Source: Cycas panzhihuaensis
Lineage: Eukaryota > Cycadophyta
Assembly (NCBI GenBank): GCA_023213395.1
Contig: CM041465.1
Span: forward strand, 57,233,741 to 57,297,740
Direction: 5' to 3'
DNA: 64,000 nt
The notes beneath the pieces were generated by a model, which saw nothing but the letters and a program-made list of their open reading frames with translations, searched no databases and was not told where the DNA came from. Of this stretch, positions 1 to 10,982 are shown piece by piece. Positions within the stretch are counted from its first letter, which is position 1; each line of letters starts with the position of its first letter. Made by a program: the position numbers and the translations under genes.

Positions 1-1
1 C

Positions 2-493
2 CCGGGCTATATCCAAGGCAGGATTAGCAGAATCTTAGGTATGGACATAAAAAAGCTTCCCACAATTTACCTGGGCTTGCCCCTATTTGTCGGTAAGATG
101 TCCAAAGATATGTGGAACCCTCTTTTAGATAGAATGCAAAGAAAGTTAGCGGGCTGGAAAGGTGCCCTCCTGAGCTTAGCTAGAAAATTCCAGCTAGTTG
201 CCTCTACTCTCCAGAGCATCCCAGTGTTTTGGATGTCCATCTTCAGGGTTCCGCCGGGCATCTCAGACACTATTGAATCAATCCAGAAAAGATTCCTCTG
301 GTCTGGATCAGAAAGTAAAGACAGGATTCATTTGGTGAGTTGGAGCAAAGTATGCACCCCGAAATGGGCCGACAGTCTCAATTTGCGAAGGCTCTCTCCC
401 TTCAATGTCGCCCTTGGGGCAAAGCTTGGGTGGAGATTATTCAAAGGTGGGGAGAGACTTTGGGAGAGGATCCTCTCTAGAAAATATATTTAG
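2..493 (+). pseudogene. LINE reverse transcriptase, C-terminal connection region
   Basis: The frame is open from the window edge. The protein has the pattern seen after the polymerase domain of plant L1 reverse transcriptases: YLGLPL near the start, then a segment around LAGWKGALLS, a conserved SIPVFWMSIF and a W-rich RIHLVSW stretch. The polymerase catalytic motifs lie upstream of the window. The matching piece of the second LINE is at 12022-12504 on the minus strand (SQAEKLQLV, SIPIYWMSIF). The frame ends at a stop at 491-493, and homology resumes in another frame at about 500-540, so the copy is frameshifted. Confidence 0.85.
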
Positions 494-537
494 GGGGGCT
501 CCCTTCTGGATAACAGTGTCTCAATTTGGTTCTCTAA

Positions 538-927
538 ATGCGGAGGAGCATCCTCAAAGCGTGGGCAGCTATCAGGGATGGCCTAAAATGGAGACTGGGC
601 GATGGCAATTCCATAAGATTTTGGGATGACGTGTGGTGTTGTGACAAGGCTCTGAAGGAGTTCCCAGATCTGGTGCCTCTAATGGGTCCTTGTGTTAGGC
701 AATACGACAATCTGATTAAAGATTATTGGACTGGGAGAGAAGGAAGCAGGATCTGGAGGAATTTTGAGGATATCCATGGGATAGGCAGCCTGCAGGAGGG
801 TCTCAATAAGATCAAAAGGATCTTAAGTAAGAGTTATATCCCTAGAACTCCGTCGCAGGATTCGATGGTGTGGCCCTCTAGTTCGGGGAGTACACGATTG
901 CAGCAGGCTATCAATACTTATGCCTGA
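538..927 (+). pseudogene. LINE ORF2 middle fragment
   Basis: This open stretch continues the same LINE protein after a frameshift. It contains KWRLGDGNSIRFWDDVW, a conserved motif of the linker between reverse transcriptase and the zinc-binding domain in plant L1 elements; the other LINE copy shows WKLGDGRTIRF at the same place. It has no catalytic role of its own that I can identify. It ends at a stop before the zf-RVT region, which lies in yet another frame. Confidence 0.8.
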
Positions 928-950
928 AAAGAGGGGACAAGAAAAACCCA

Positions 951-1451
951 ATGTTGGAAGGTGTCTGGAGGCTCCTCCTCATTCCAAAAATAGCTCTTTT
1001 CTGGTGGACCTGTCTCATGAACAAAATCCTTACTATTGATAACCTTCAAAAGCGAGGATTTATGTTGGCTAACAGATGTGTCCTATGCTGCAAGGGGGAG
1101 GAATCCATTGATCACATCATCCTAGAGTGCCCTTTCATAAAGGAAGTTTGGAGGATGCTGCTTGGAAAACTAGAAGTGTGTTGGACTTTCTCGCAAAAAA
1201 CTGCTGACCTTTGGCTTGCATGGCAAAGCCCATTCAAAAGTAATACCCTCAGCCGCATCTGGAAGAATACGCTCCCAATTTTGGCATGGAATATCTGGAA
1301 AGAAAGAAACAGTAGGATTTTTCAGGGAAAAGAAAAGGACCAGATGGGCGTTTATAACAGAGTCTGCTCGGACATCAGAGAAAACGTTGGAAACATTAAA
1401 GAAAAACGTATAACCACGCCGGAAAGCGAGTTTTACTCAAATGGGGTATAG
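951..1451 (+). pseudogene. LINE zf-RVT zinc-binding domain
   Basis: The translation shows the plant zf-RVT signature: a W-rich KIALFWWTCLMNKILT helix, then a CxxC...H...C site (CVLC, H of IDHIILEC, final C), then a tail with W-N-x-W-K-E-R-N. This domain is typical between the reverse transcriptase and RNase H of plant L1 elements. The matching domain in the minus strand copy is in 10970-11725. The reading frame stops at 1449-1451, whereas the homologous protein continues in the next frame (KWGIEPE at about 1431-1460), so a small indel a little upstream breaks the junction to RNase H. Confidence 0.85.
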
Positions 1452-1978
1452 AACCTGAAATAGTAGCGTCAAAACCCAGAAGCACTAGATGGATCCCACC
1501 GGAGGAGCCATGGATCAAAATTAATTTTGACGGGGCAGCAAAAGGGAACCCAGGGGAAGCCGGGGGTGGGGGAATCTGTAGGGACAGCAAAGGTTCCCTC
1601 ATCTGGGCCTTTGCGGACTACTATGAGACCCAGACAAATAACTATGCGGAAATGCATGCTATGCTTAAAGCCCTCGACTTAGCCCACATAGGGGGCATCC
1701 AGAGGTTGGTGATTGGGGGTGACTCAGAGGTTGTTTTAAACTCATTAAAAGGAGTGGCCCTCCCGAATTGGAAATTTCAGGCTATAATCAAAGATGCCAA
1801 AGAAATCATTAAGGGTTTGTCGGATGTCTGTATAAGACACACTCTGAGAGAAGGTAATAAAGCAACAGATTTTTTGGCAAACTGGGGGATGAGGAACAAG
1901 AGGGGGCAAGTGTGGAGATGTGATTTCCCTAAGGACCTTCTGGCTCTGGTTGAGAAGGATATGATCTGCAGTAGCTAG
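1451..1978 (+). pseudogene. LINE-encoded RNase H (type I) domain
   Basis: The frame is open from about 1451; the first Met is only at 1652. The domain begins with INFDGAAKGNPG and carries all four acidic residues of the RNase H active site: D in FDGAA, E in AEMHA, D in GGDSE and D in KATDFL, the last preceded by the H..REGNK pattern. It would remove the RNA strand during LINE replication. The active-site pattern looks intact although the rest of the element is frameshifted. The homologous domain of the second LINE is at 10665-10982, minus strand. Confidence 0.88.
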
Positions 1979-2137
1979 CCGCGGGGCTTGTCCCGGCTTT
2001 CTAGTTCTCTTGCCTATACCGTGGGGTTGTCATGGTTAACTCTGACTTGGTACCTTATTTGCATTCTGATGTATTAGGTTGTGGGACCCTGTTTTCAAAC
2101 CCACTTTAATTCATTTTATCTTACCAAAAAAAAAGAG

Positions 2138-2393
2138 CGCTACATGTTTGACAAATGTCAAACATGCAAACTAGCTAGTTGCATGTGGGACAAGTGTCCC
2201 CTTGAGCTCTTTTGTGAGCACAAGTGCATGAGGGTACATTAACCTTCAAGTTACAATGTTGTGCAACTAGAAAGAAAGTGGGTGCGTACTTTATCACTTT
2301 AAGTGATAAGTCACACTAACATAAAGTACATTAATAAAACATTATAAAGTACATCACTTAACATTTAAATATAAAGGTTTAACAACTTCCATT
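2138..2393. repeat. Copia LTR fragment (same family as LTR at 29397-29910)
   Basis: The segment aligns by eye with the right part of the Copia LTR at 29397-29910. Both contain a TGTTTGACAA hairpin, the palindrome GGACAAGTGTCC, the block CTAG(G/A)AAGAA, a TTATCACTT...AAGTGATAA palindrome, AAAGTACA repeats, and the terminus GGTTTAACA. No coding sequence of that element follows it. The left part of the LTR is missing where the LINE poly(A) abuts it. Confidence 0.7.
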
Positions 2394-2424
2394 ATCTAAT
2401 TATAGTTCTAGTCGTATTTTGGGC

Positions 2425-2600
2425 GCCTAATTGCGACTTGGTTGCACCTTTGGTGGCAACTAGTCGCACCTTTGGTCATAGTTGGTCATACTTGGTCGCA
2501 GTTAGTATGACCTTACTCAGCTTTTGGTCACACTTGGTATGACCTTACTCAGCTTTTGGTCGTACCTAGCCGCATCTGGTACTACCTTATTTCATCAAAA
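2425..2600. repeat. Short degenerate tandem repeats (TTGGTCGCACC-like)
   Basis: Units built around 'ttggt(t/c)gcacctttggt' recur from about 2440. A 33-bp unit containing 'tatgaccttactcagctt' occurs twice in direct order between about 2508 and 2575. The motif resembles the GTTGCA arrays in the Gypsy LTRs at 51428-51740 and 42425-42726, so this may be the U3 remnant of such an LTR; that link is inference. Confidence 0.55.
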
Positions 2601-2639
2601 CTGCAGTCAATTCTTTGGAGTTGCATGCATTTTTCTCCA

Positions 2640-5420
2640 GCACACATAGTGAAGTTATGAGAGTAGATGAGTTATTGAGCTACTTATAATAATGAAGACT
2701 AGACATTCAAAAACTAATGGTTGAATTATGAAGTTTTCAATTTTGTGAATAATTATAATGCATGTGGTCTCAGACACATGTAGCATGTAGGTGTTGAAGG
2801 TGAGTTCACAAGTTTGAAAGCAGCAAAAGGGAAGTAGGCTCCTATGTAGGCCTATACACACTGCAATGGGAGAGCTAGTACACTGGATGAACAAGCAATA
2901 CCGAATACCATCAGTATGTTTCCATGACAAGAAGAGCGTTCTAGGTGAAGTGCACACACATGTTGACAATCTTCACCATGTTAGGACAATCCATTGTGTT
3001 GTGCAGATTGCCAATGACATGAGAGATTCCATAGGTACGTGCAAGGGTCCTTGAAGAAGGATTTGCTACTACAAGGTTGAGTATAGCACCACAACACAAG
3101 TTGAAATAGGCTATAGGCTTGGGATGTAGTGCAAAATTGAGAAGAGGGTTTCTCATTTCAGACCAATTTTGAAATTCACAACAATTGTGAAGAACAAAAA
3201 ATCGGCAATAATTGTGGAGCACATCAAATTAAAGCAAGTGAGAGTAGTCTAATGAAAGACAATTCTACAACATGTATTTAAATGTGGAAGTAAGCATTGA
3301 TTGTTGGAATTGTTGAATGGCATAAATAACTATTGTTTGATAAAATTTGGGCAAGCACGAACATAATCTCATAGGTTGTGTGAGGTGGTTATGGGCATGG
3401 TAAGGAAATAATGGTAGATTTATAAGTTTAACAGGGATGTAGTCTCAATGACATATTGTTAAAGGAGGGTCCCACCTTATTTGGGAAGCACTTTGAGTTG
3501 GAAGTGAACATTATGAATTAATATATAGATTGAGGTGGTTTGTTGATGTTGGATGAATCTCACAAAGCAAGATAAAGATGTCCATGGAAAAATGCGATTG
3601 ATGTTGGATACTGAGTGTCACAAATTTTTGATAGGTGATTCAAATTTAAAGGATGAAGTTGGTGGAGCACATTAGTTGGAGGTAGCGACATATGTGCTCA
3701 ATGCATTCAATAAGTCCATGAAGCCCTTGTGGTAAGTATTGCTCAATATTTTGTAGAAAAGCAAATGTATGGCTCAAAATTCAAGAATTAAAAATATGAT
3801 GGAAGGACAATAAGGTGGAAACAATATTCGATATTAAAAGTGAATTTGTAGTTGTGAAAAGTATTGAACTAGATTCAGGCATGGGGACAAAAACATATGG
3901 TGGCAAAAATGAGTGGCTTTCAAAAATCTAAAAGAGTCTCCAAGTAGGTGATGTATAAGCACTTGAAATAGATCAATTATGAAGGTTAGATAAAGAGATT
4001 GATTCACGAACCTAAAGTCGTATAGAAAATATTTCTGTTTGCATGAGTCTAAACCAAGAAGGGCATTTATCAATGAAAAGTTTGGAAATTTTCAAATTAA
4101 TTTTGAAAAGCATTGCAGACCAATTCTTAAGTAAATGAAAAATCTTATGGAAAATTCTAAAATTGAGGGGAAGACGAGAATTTTTGAAAATTGTTATAGG
4201 CCAATTATGATGCCACACTTGACTCTAAATCTAAAACTATAAGTGAAATTATTTGGGTGAATTTTTCTTAAATGAAACTATAGATCTACGTGCCACTTGT
4301 AGACTCCTCGACATTTAAAAAAATGATGTACATGTGTCGAAGGTAAGAATTCATTGATGATGTAGAAAATGTGGGAATTGAATTGTAGTCACCTAAATTT
4401 GTTGATTCAGGGATAGTTATCCACATGTTAGATCAATTGCGATCTTAGATTAAAGGGGTGTTAGGAATGTAAAAGTTATTGATAGATGGCATGCAAGAAG
4501 TAGGTAAATTGAGTGAACGTCTGAATACAGTACAAGATCATATCACAACACTTAATTTGTTGTTGTCACAACAATTCTCCATTGAATTGGCTCATCAAAA
4601 CACAGTTGATCCCATGTAAGAATAGTTTTATAGTTTTCTTTAGCCTTATTTTTCTATTTTTTGTAATAGTTCTTCTCTTTAAGTGTACAAAAGGGAAGAA
4701 ATTCTAAGATATGGGACTTTGGGATGCTAGAGCATTTTTGAGAAATAGAAATATATTTTTTCAAAAACTATTTGTGATAAATAAAGTACTTTTGATGAGT
4801 TGTTATTTGTGAGTGAATGTGTTACTTAAATGCATTGTGCTTGGAAGAGTTGTGAGCTTTAATTTGTTTAAGTGTTCCTTTAAGTATAAACCCTAGTGAG
4901 AATTCAGGGTAGAGTTAATATGTATGAGTATTTGAGGTACATGCCACATGCTTCAAGTATAAAGATTGCACATAGGATTAGGCATTCTAATCTATAAGTT
5001 TTTTTAGTTTGGGTTGGTCACTTGTCGCTCGTTAGATTGTGAATGAACAGTGGTGGGTCTTATACTTTCGGGTCTTTTGATTCCCTATACTATAATTTTA
5101 TTGTAATGAACACATGGATAATTGTTTGTTTAGCCTCTTTCTGGTGAATAATTCTCTACTCTCTTGTTGGACTTAATCTCGTGAGCTTGGCATCTTTTTG
5201 GCTAGATGCAGTTGGGTTAATAAGATTTGATCCCCAAAGGTTCTCTTCGTCAAATAAGATTTCGTTACTTTTCCTTGCGATGTCCTTTGCTCGGTTTCTT
5301 ACAACTCATCAAAACCCTTGCATTTGTCCTCTTTAGGGGACTATTTTCTCTATACACTTGTAACCATATATGTATATAAATTTAGGTGTTACATCATGGA
5401 GTATTTCCATCGATTGTCTC
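2640..5420. other. Decayed AT-rich spacer, no recognisable gene
   Basis: About 2.8 kb of AT-rich sequence with only short, unsupported open frames on both strands. No protein motif, LTR ends, tail or tandem array could be recognised. The stretch precedes the integrase of a decayed chromovirus and may be its eroded upstream part, but nothing in the sequence proves this. Confidence 0.6.
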
Positions 5421-5584
5421 CATAATCTTACACGCTCAAGCACTTTGTAGACTAGTCAAATCTCCTATCTTGGATGGTGCGATCTTGCAAGACAATAACT
5501 CTGACTTGGTGTAAGGATATTCTATTGTCACACCAACATTCACCAATGAATCATATGATAAATGATTGTATATGGTGAAAAGAC

Positions 5585-5893
5585 ATGCTAGTGGTACCCG
5601 ATGTTTATGAATTGCATCAACTTGGTTCTTATGAGATGCATGGCAATCCCAATGCATTGTATGTTGGTGGCGAAAAAACCTATTGGATAACTAAGAGCTT
5701 AGTGCATTGGAAAGACATTAAAAAGAACATTATGGATTATGCTATCACTTGTTTAAAATGCCAAGTTAACAAGGTAGAGCATGAAAAGTCTACAAGTTTA
5801 TTACAACCGTTGACAATACCTACAGGTAAATGGTATAATGATTCTAAGGGCTTCATAGCCCGTTTGCCTAGAACTCAAAAGCAACATGATTAG
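5585..5893 (+). pseudogene. Gypsy integrase zinc-binding and core start
   Basis: The translation follows the Gypsy integrase entry pattern: LVVPDVYELHQL, an H in MHGNP, a degenerate H(x)G..KTYW, a W-x-D-I-K-K-N-I stretch, and CLKCQVNK, which is the CxxC of the HHCC zinc site. The residues after CLKCQ (LLQPLTIPTGKW) match the linker before the catalytic core. The core reads on past the stop at 5891-5893 (VVMDWILKLARFIPC) but is soon broken. Confidence 0.72.
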
Positions 5894-6659
5894 ATCATTG
5901 TTGTGATGGATTGGATCCTAAAGTTGGCAAGGTTTATTCCTTGTCAAATGCTTGACTCTAGTATTGATATTGCTCTGATTGTGTTAGCTAAAGTCTTTTG
6001 TCTTTTTGGTATGCTAAACGAGATTGTTGGTGATATAATCCTAAATTCATTATAGCATTTTGGGCAGAATTCCTTAAAGTGTTGGAAACTAGATTATATT
6101 TCAAAAGTGGGGATCACCCTCAAAGCAATAACTAAACAAAGTGAGCTAATCAAGTATTGGAGGACATGTTAAGGGCATTTGTTGTGGAACTTCAAATTGC
6201 TTGAGAGGAGAGGTTATGCTTAATGGTGTGCAATCATCTCTAAAAATGTCTTCATTCAACATGATGTTGGATTATGATCTAGTAATTCCTCTTAGTATTG
6301 TTTAAACCAAGGTGTAGTTAATCAATGAAATGCTATAAGGCATGGAAGCTATAATAATTAATTGCATGGAAAATTTCAAAAACACTACGATATAGCTAAA
6401 CTTCATGGGTACAATGCTAGACACCATTAGCTTTTGTATTAGGTGAACAAGTTGTTCTCCTAGTATAACTGAGTAATTGACTGTCTACAGGAAAATGTTC
6501 CAAGTTATCTCCATAGTATTGTAGACTATTTGAGGTGTTGGAAAAGGTTGACGATGTTATTCATCATTTACAATTGCCATCACATGTGAAGGTATGCCCA
6601 ATTTTCCATCTCAGTTGGATACAAAAAGCTTTGTTATGTCTTGACAAGAATATTCCTAT

Positions 6660-6840
6660 GGTTGTAGATGTCTAGGATGTTCACCCTACAATGCATGAAC
6701 CAAAAAGGATTTTGGACTAAGAGATTACCAAGTACTTGATACAATGGATAAATCGACCAATAGAAGATGCTACTTGGGAGTTTGAGGCCTTTGTAAAGGC
6801 AAATGATTTGTTGTTTATGGGTCATTGAGAGCAATGATCT
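6660..6840 (+). pseudogene. Chromodomain remnant at the end of Gypsy integrase
   Basis: The + strand frame reads EPKRILD, a stop, EITKYLIQWINRPIEDATWEFEAF. This matches the chromodomain core pattern ILxxR...YLVKW..LP.EDATWE found at the C-terminus of chromovirus integrases, where it directs insertion to particular chromatin. One stop interrupts it. It lies directly before the polypurine tract, as expected in this clade. Confidence 0.65.
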
Positions 6841-6856
6841 CCCTAAGGGGGGAGCA

Positions 6857-8820
6857 ACGTAACACATCAATAAAGTTTATATAGTTTCATTATAACCCTA
6901 AGAGGGGCCATGTATTATTATTGCCATTCGAAGTGGGAACATGTATTACTATTGTAACCCTAAGGGAGACTTAGGCATGTAAAAGAGATGATGCCTAGTG
7001 GATAAAGTCATCGCTTATGAAAGGGGTATTTATAAGACTCTCAAGAGGTAGCTCTTTAACTCTTCACCTCACTAGTGACTACTCACTTTACATGGACTCT
7101 TTGACTCTTCACCTTACTAATCACTTTTTACTTCTTTTCCAATAACCTTTTATGTGGTCATTCTATGAAAGAGAAGTGAATTGGGGTGGAAGGCAATTAG
7201 TGAACATGAGTTCTTTGATGTTTACCTCTATAGGTGAGCTTGTGGGGAGAGCTACAACATCTCACCTAGAAGAGGCTACTATACATAGTACAATTGTAAA
7301 GGTTGTGTGTAGTATTATTGGTTGGTACTACTACGTCCAAATAACCTAATAGTGGAACTAGTGCATCTAGTAGATCCACTTATGAAATATGATACTAACA
7401 AGATGAGATTGTTAGTGCAATGTGCTAACCTTGAGCTATAGTTTATAAAGACGGTGGTTTATGATGGAAGAAATATGATTGTTATCCTCTATGGTGATAT
7501 TACTTGGCTCTCATTGATGTTTGGCTTCTTTCTTATCCACTCTTAATACTCTCATGGAGATTCTTTCTTGTTATTTTCTATTTTAACCTCCTCTCTTAAA
7601 AGGACATTTATTATGTAATATTGAATATTGGATAGAGAATTTGACATTGTTCATTCTTGTGAATTGTAATAGGAATGGCATTAAAAAACACGAAAATGGT
7701 AGTTCTAGTGTTCAAAATGACATGTGAACAACACAAGAATGACATGTACAAGAGCTAAAACAACACATGTAGGAATGGGGACAATGTGAGAACATCACAT
7801 GTAGTCATAAAAGCAACATGCATAGGAGATAGAATGACACTTGTAGAAATAAGAATGATGCTAGTAGACACAAGAATGATAGATTGACAAACCAGTATGG
7901 CAATGGCAATGGATAATGGTATTAACATAGTTAAGGTCTATTCACTAGCTTGGAGTTTGTACAAACATATGGAGATTCCAAATGTTAATAATAATCATTA
8001 ATGAAGTCATTAGGCACATGATCATTATGTCACATAATGAAAAGACATGACGTAACAAGGTGCCTCTTGATAAAAAGGTAGTGGACTGGGGGATAAATAA
8101 GGCATTCTCACACCCTATTTAGTGCGATAGCTGAGTTATCCAATCTTAAGCAAAGGTAATAGAATCTTATTCACTATTTGTAGTCATTGTGAGTGGAATT
8201 ATGAATTTTGTGGATATTGTGTATGAGCAATTTAATCATGTGTGATGATATGTTATGATTGTATTGCTTGAGTATTGCCATTGTTAGTATGCAAGCCTAA
8301 CATGGAGGAATGAGGTTGTTGTGCCATAGAGTCATAGTGGAGATGAGAGCCATGGAGAACTGACATTGACATGTGGCTTGAAGATAAGCAAGGAGCTAAG
8401 GGATAGCTATTATGTTACCTTCTAGTCAACATTGGTTATGTTGCAAAAAACTATTAGAAGAAGAATTTGAGTCTTGCCATGTCAAGTGTATGATCCAGTC
8501 ATCGTGGACCCTATTTGCGTGTGATATGGCGAGTTTTAACTAAATCCAAGGAAGCTAGGGGACCTTTTAGTGCCACTAAAGAAGCCTTCAAACAAGAAAG
8601 GAGTTGAACCTGGTTGAGAGAGGGTAATGAGACAGGCCAAGAAATAAGGGAATCATCATGACAAGACGACAACACTAGTCACAAGTGAAGCCAAGGAGAG
8701 CCCGACTAATAAAATAGAAGATAGAGAAGGAGAGGCCGACTAATAAAATAGAAGATAAAGAAGAAAAACATACCACTCCATTAAATAGTTCGTAAACATT
8801 GGCATTTGAAGCAACCCCAA
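6857..8820. other. Probable LTR and decayed repeats without coding
   Basis: Two stretches look like LTR promoters: 'ggggtatttataag' near 7023 and 'gggataaataagg' near 8090, each in a setting of short direct repeats such as the doubled '(t)ataaccctaag' around 6889-6970. Loosely repeated 'agaatgacatgta' motifs occur at 7700-7870. A 34-bp unit is duplicated at 8703-8770. No reading frame with a recognisable domain is present. The first part should be the 3' LTR of the chromovirus ending at 6856, but its far end could not be placed. Confidence 0.45.
8703..8770. repeat. 34-bp tandem duplication
   Basis: The unit beginning 'cgactaataaaatagaag' at 8703 recurs at 8737 with one or two changes. Nothing indicates a function; a small local duplication in non-coding sequence is the simplest reading. 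Confidence 0.7.
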
Positions 8821-9169
8821 AAATGGAAGAGTCCCATCTACTAGACTTTAGCAAGGCACCAAAAGGGAAGGAACAGACATATAACTGGGAAACAACATTA
8901 GAGGAAAGTTCAGAGTTTGAAGCAATATAGAAGTAAAGGCAATAAAAGGTCCCATTGCAAACTTTGAATATGTATTCACTATATAATTGTTTAATACAAC
9001 TATAACAAAAGTGTTAGGAGAAGGCAATCCATTTCTAATTATCACTCTGATGGTAGTTCAAATACTAAGAGGAGACACACCAATATGCTCAAAAACACTA
9101 CATATAAATCCATTGTTTAAGAGTATAATAGAGCCTGAATTGTAGTTTGAAATAGAACTGACATGCATA

Positions 9170-9391
9170 ATGGTGAGCGAATTATCTCCAATAGTAATCT
9201 ATCAGAATGACAATGCCCTTTGTTGCCTTATTTTTGACGGTATGGATTATCCTATAGAACACCTATTCCTATTTAAGAATATGATTGCAATACAAGGAAT
9301 TAATAAAGAAGAGAAAATCAAGTGTCATTTCTTAGGTACGTTACAAGTGTTGCACTACTATGGTGTCAAAACTTGGATATTAGCATTATAA
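9170..9391 (+). pseudogene. Gypsy gag fragment
   Basis: The protein contains FDGMDYPIEHLFLF, then a spacing of about 20 residues to a C-x-x-F-x-x-TL segment. This fits the Retrotrans_gag pattern F.G..DP..H...F..........C..F...L of plant Gypsy elements. It has no zinc knuckle and no linked pol. It stops shortly before a + strand Copia RNase H begins at about 9400, so it is an isolated scrap. The assignment rests on a short motif. Confidence 0.45.
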
Positions 9392-9399
9392 ATTGGGAA

Positions 9400-10006
9400 A
9401 CCATAAGGAAGGTCAGCTGCAGTTGCTTTATCATAAACCTAGATACAAGCTACAATTGCTCTATCATCAACAGAGGCAGCATATAAATTAGTAGTCAGTG
9501 TAGCCTGTGAACCAGTTTGGCTCAGACAATTGCTATCAGATTTGGACCAACAGCAGAAAGAGTTAACTACACTACTCTGTGATAATCAAAGCGTGTTCAA
9601 GCTGAAAAAGAATCTAGTTCTACATGCTTGAACAAAACATATTGAAGTTCATCATCACTTCATAAGAGAATAAGTTCAGAACAAAGAAGTTAACTTAATC
9701 TACTGTTCATTAAGTGAACAGATTGCAAACATTTTGACAAAGCCTCTCAGCAAAGACAAGTTCATAGCACTTAGAGATAAATTAGGATTGAAAGGATGAA
9801 ACATTAAGAGAGGGTGTTAGAATATAATGTTTCATCTAGAAGGGTGTTCTTGAGGGTCATGTAAAACCCCCCTTTTGTATTCTTAGACAAGTGTCTGACA
9901 TGTGTCACTCAGACACATGTCAGTTACAATGTACAATTGTATACATATGTAATTGATCTCTCATAATAAATCATTAGTCTTTCTGATAATAATCTAAGTT
10001 TCTACA
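9400..10006 (+). mobile_element. Copia fragment: RNase H, polypurine tract and 3' LTR
   Basis: A + strand Copia 3' end. The RNase H carries the family pattern IALSSTEA, ACEPVWLRQLL, CDNQSVFKL, TKHIEVHHHFIRE and IANILTKPL, interrupted by a stop in LHA*TKH. It is followed by a purine tract 'aagagaggg' and an LTR that begins TGTTAGAATA and ends TTTCTACA. Everything upstream of RNase H is missing. The LTR is of the same family as the minus strand LTR at 16364-16563. Its end abuts, head-on, a minus strand pol fragment of Copia type. Confidence 0.8.
9815..10006 (+). repeat. Copia-A LTR (3' LTR of + copy)
   Basis: A 192-bp LTR with TGTTAGA start and CTACA end, preceded by the purine tract at about 9805-9814. 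It includes the palindrome AGACAAGTGTCT (9885-9896) and a perfect 10-bp inverted repeat GACATGTGTC / GACACATGTC (9897-9921, 5-nt loop). By eye it is near-identical, in reverse complement, to 16364-16563. The main difference is a shorter AT dinucleotide tract. Confidence 0.85.
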
Positions 10007-10461
10007 GAGCCTTGGTAGAAGCTAGCAAGGAATCTCTTTAATCAATGAACGTCAAAAAATAGTTAGCACCATTGATTGAGCAAGGTGTAAGAGGACCACA
10101 TAAGTTAGTGTATACCAGTTCCAATTTACTTTGGGCTCACCATTAATTTGTTTTAAATGGAAAACAATGTTGTTTTCCATCATGCAACTTTTTCACATAA
10201 GATGTTGAAAGGGAACATTTGAAAGACCATCAACCATTTCAGATTTTTGTAATTGCATTAGCTTGCCAGATGAGATATGCCCATACTTCAAATGCTACAA
10301 TTTATTATTATCAGTATTAATTGCAGTACATGCCTTTTATCGATGATTACATGTTTGGAAAGTAACCTATATAGATCATTACTTTCTATGCCTTTTGCAA
10401 TTATGGCTCACCCCTTTTTCATGTCCAGAATGTGACAATACCCATTTTTATCAAACATTGT
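10007..10461 (-). pseudogene. Copia-A pre-integrase and start of integrase
   Basis: The minus strand translation continues the protease/pre-integrase protein on the far side of the inserted LINE. It shows a degenerate GAG-pre-integrase pattern (LKYGHISSGKL, then EKSCMMENN-like and GEPKVNWNW segments) and then GANYFLTFID, the beginning of an integrase core. Frameshifts and stops are frequent. It ends abruptly at 10007. Confidence 0.6.
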
Positions 10462-10664
10462 TCTCAACTTTTTCTTTCTTTTTTTTTTAATTAGGTAAAA
10501 GAAAGAATCTTGGGTTTTAAACAGGATCCCAAAACCTTTTACATTAAGTTCACATCAATCCAAATAGCAAGATGGCCATGAAAAGCCCATGGCCTAGCTA
10601 GACCATCTCAACAAATACAAGACCCCTACCACAACAAGCCTTGTGGCTAGCTCTGCTACTGCAC

Positions 10665-10982
10665 TCAATCCCAATCGTCCTTAACTAGCCTCATTATTTC
10701 CTCTAGGAGATCCTCTCTCCAGACACAAGCCCTTCTGTGGTTAACCCCCCAGTTAGCCAATTTATCTGCCACTTTGTTGCCTTCTCTATAGGTGTGGTTC
10801 AAGTGATAGTTTTCAAGCCCTCCTAGAACTTCCCGAGTATCCTTAATTATATCCTGAGTTCTCCAATCTGGCATGGATGTACCTTTGAGAAGGTTAATCA
10901 CATTGAGTGAGTCTCCTTTTAAGATTAACTTGCTATGGCCCCCTTGTATAGCCATGTTCACAGCTTTCATCATAGCTTCCAT
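10665..10982 (-). pseudogene. LINE RNase H, C-terminal part
   Basis: The frame begins at the EAMMKAV segment carrying the catalytic Glu. It has LKGDSLNVI with the next Asp, then HTYREGNKVADKLANWG with the final Asp, the usual end of plant L1 RNase H. The 3' UTR and oligo(A) follow to 10480. Confidence 0.85.

Larger units (their letters stand above)
1..2134 (+). mobile_element. L1-type LINE, 3' part, with poly(A) tail
   Basis: This is the 3' portion of a plant L1-like non-LTR retrotransposon; its 5' part lies outside the window. In order it holds the end of the reverse-transcriptase protein, a zf-RVT zinc-binding region, an RNase H domain and a 3' UTR ending in nine A residues (2126-2134). 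The 3' UTR phrase 'gggaccctgttttcaaaccc' just before the tail also occurs, diverged, at the 3' end of the minus strand LINE at 10480-14417, so both belong to one family. The frame changes near 494-540, 930-950 and 1410-1450, so this copy cannot make a full protein. Immediately downstream is a Copia LTR fragment, so the LINE probably landed in it. Confidence 0.9.
5420..6856 (+). mobile_element. Decayed chromovirus (Gypsy) fragment: integrase to polypurine tract
   Basis: A + strand relic of a chromodomain-carrying Gypsy element. It has an HHCC-type integrase N-terminus (5585-5893), integrase core remnants broken by many stops up to about 6500, a chromodomain-like remnant with YLIQWINRP and EDATWEF at about 6730-6790, then a purine tract 'aaggggggag' (6846-6855). 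The order matches a chromovirus 3' end. The following sequence, beginning near 'gtaacacatc', should be its 3' LTR. Reverse transcriptase and gag were not found upstream. Confidence 0.7.

Noticed and set aside
2655-4218. Several 60-105 residue open frames on both strands
   Set aside because: No domain, conserved motif or family relation seen; base composition resembles surrounding non-coding sequence.
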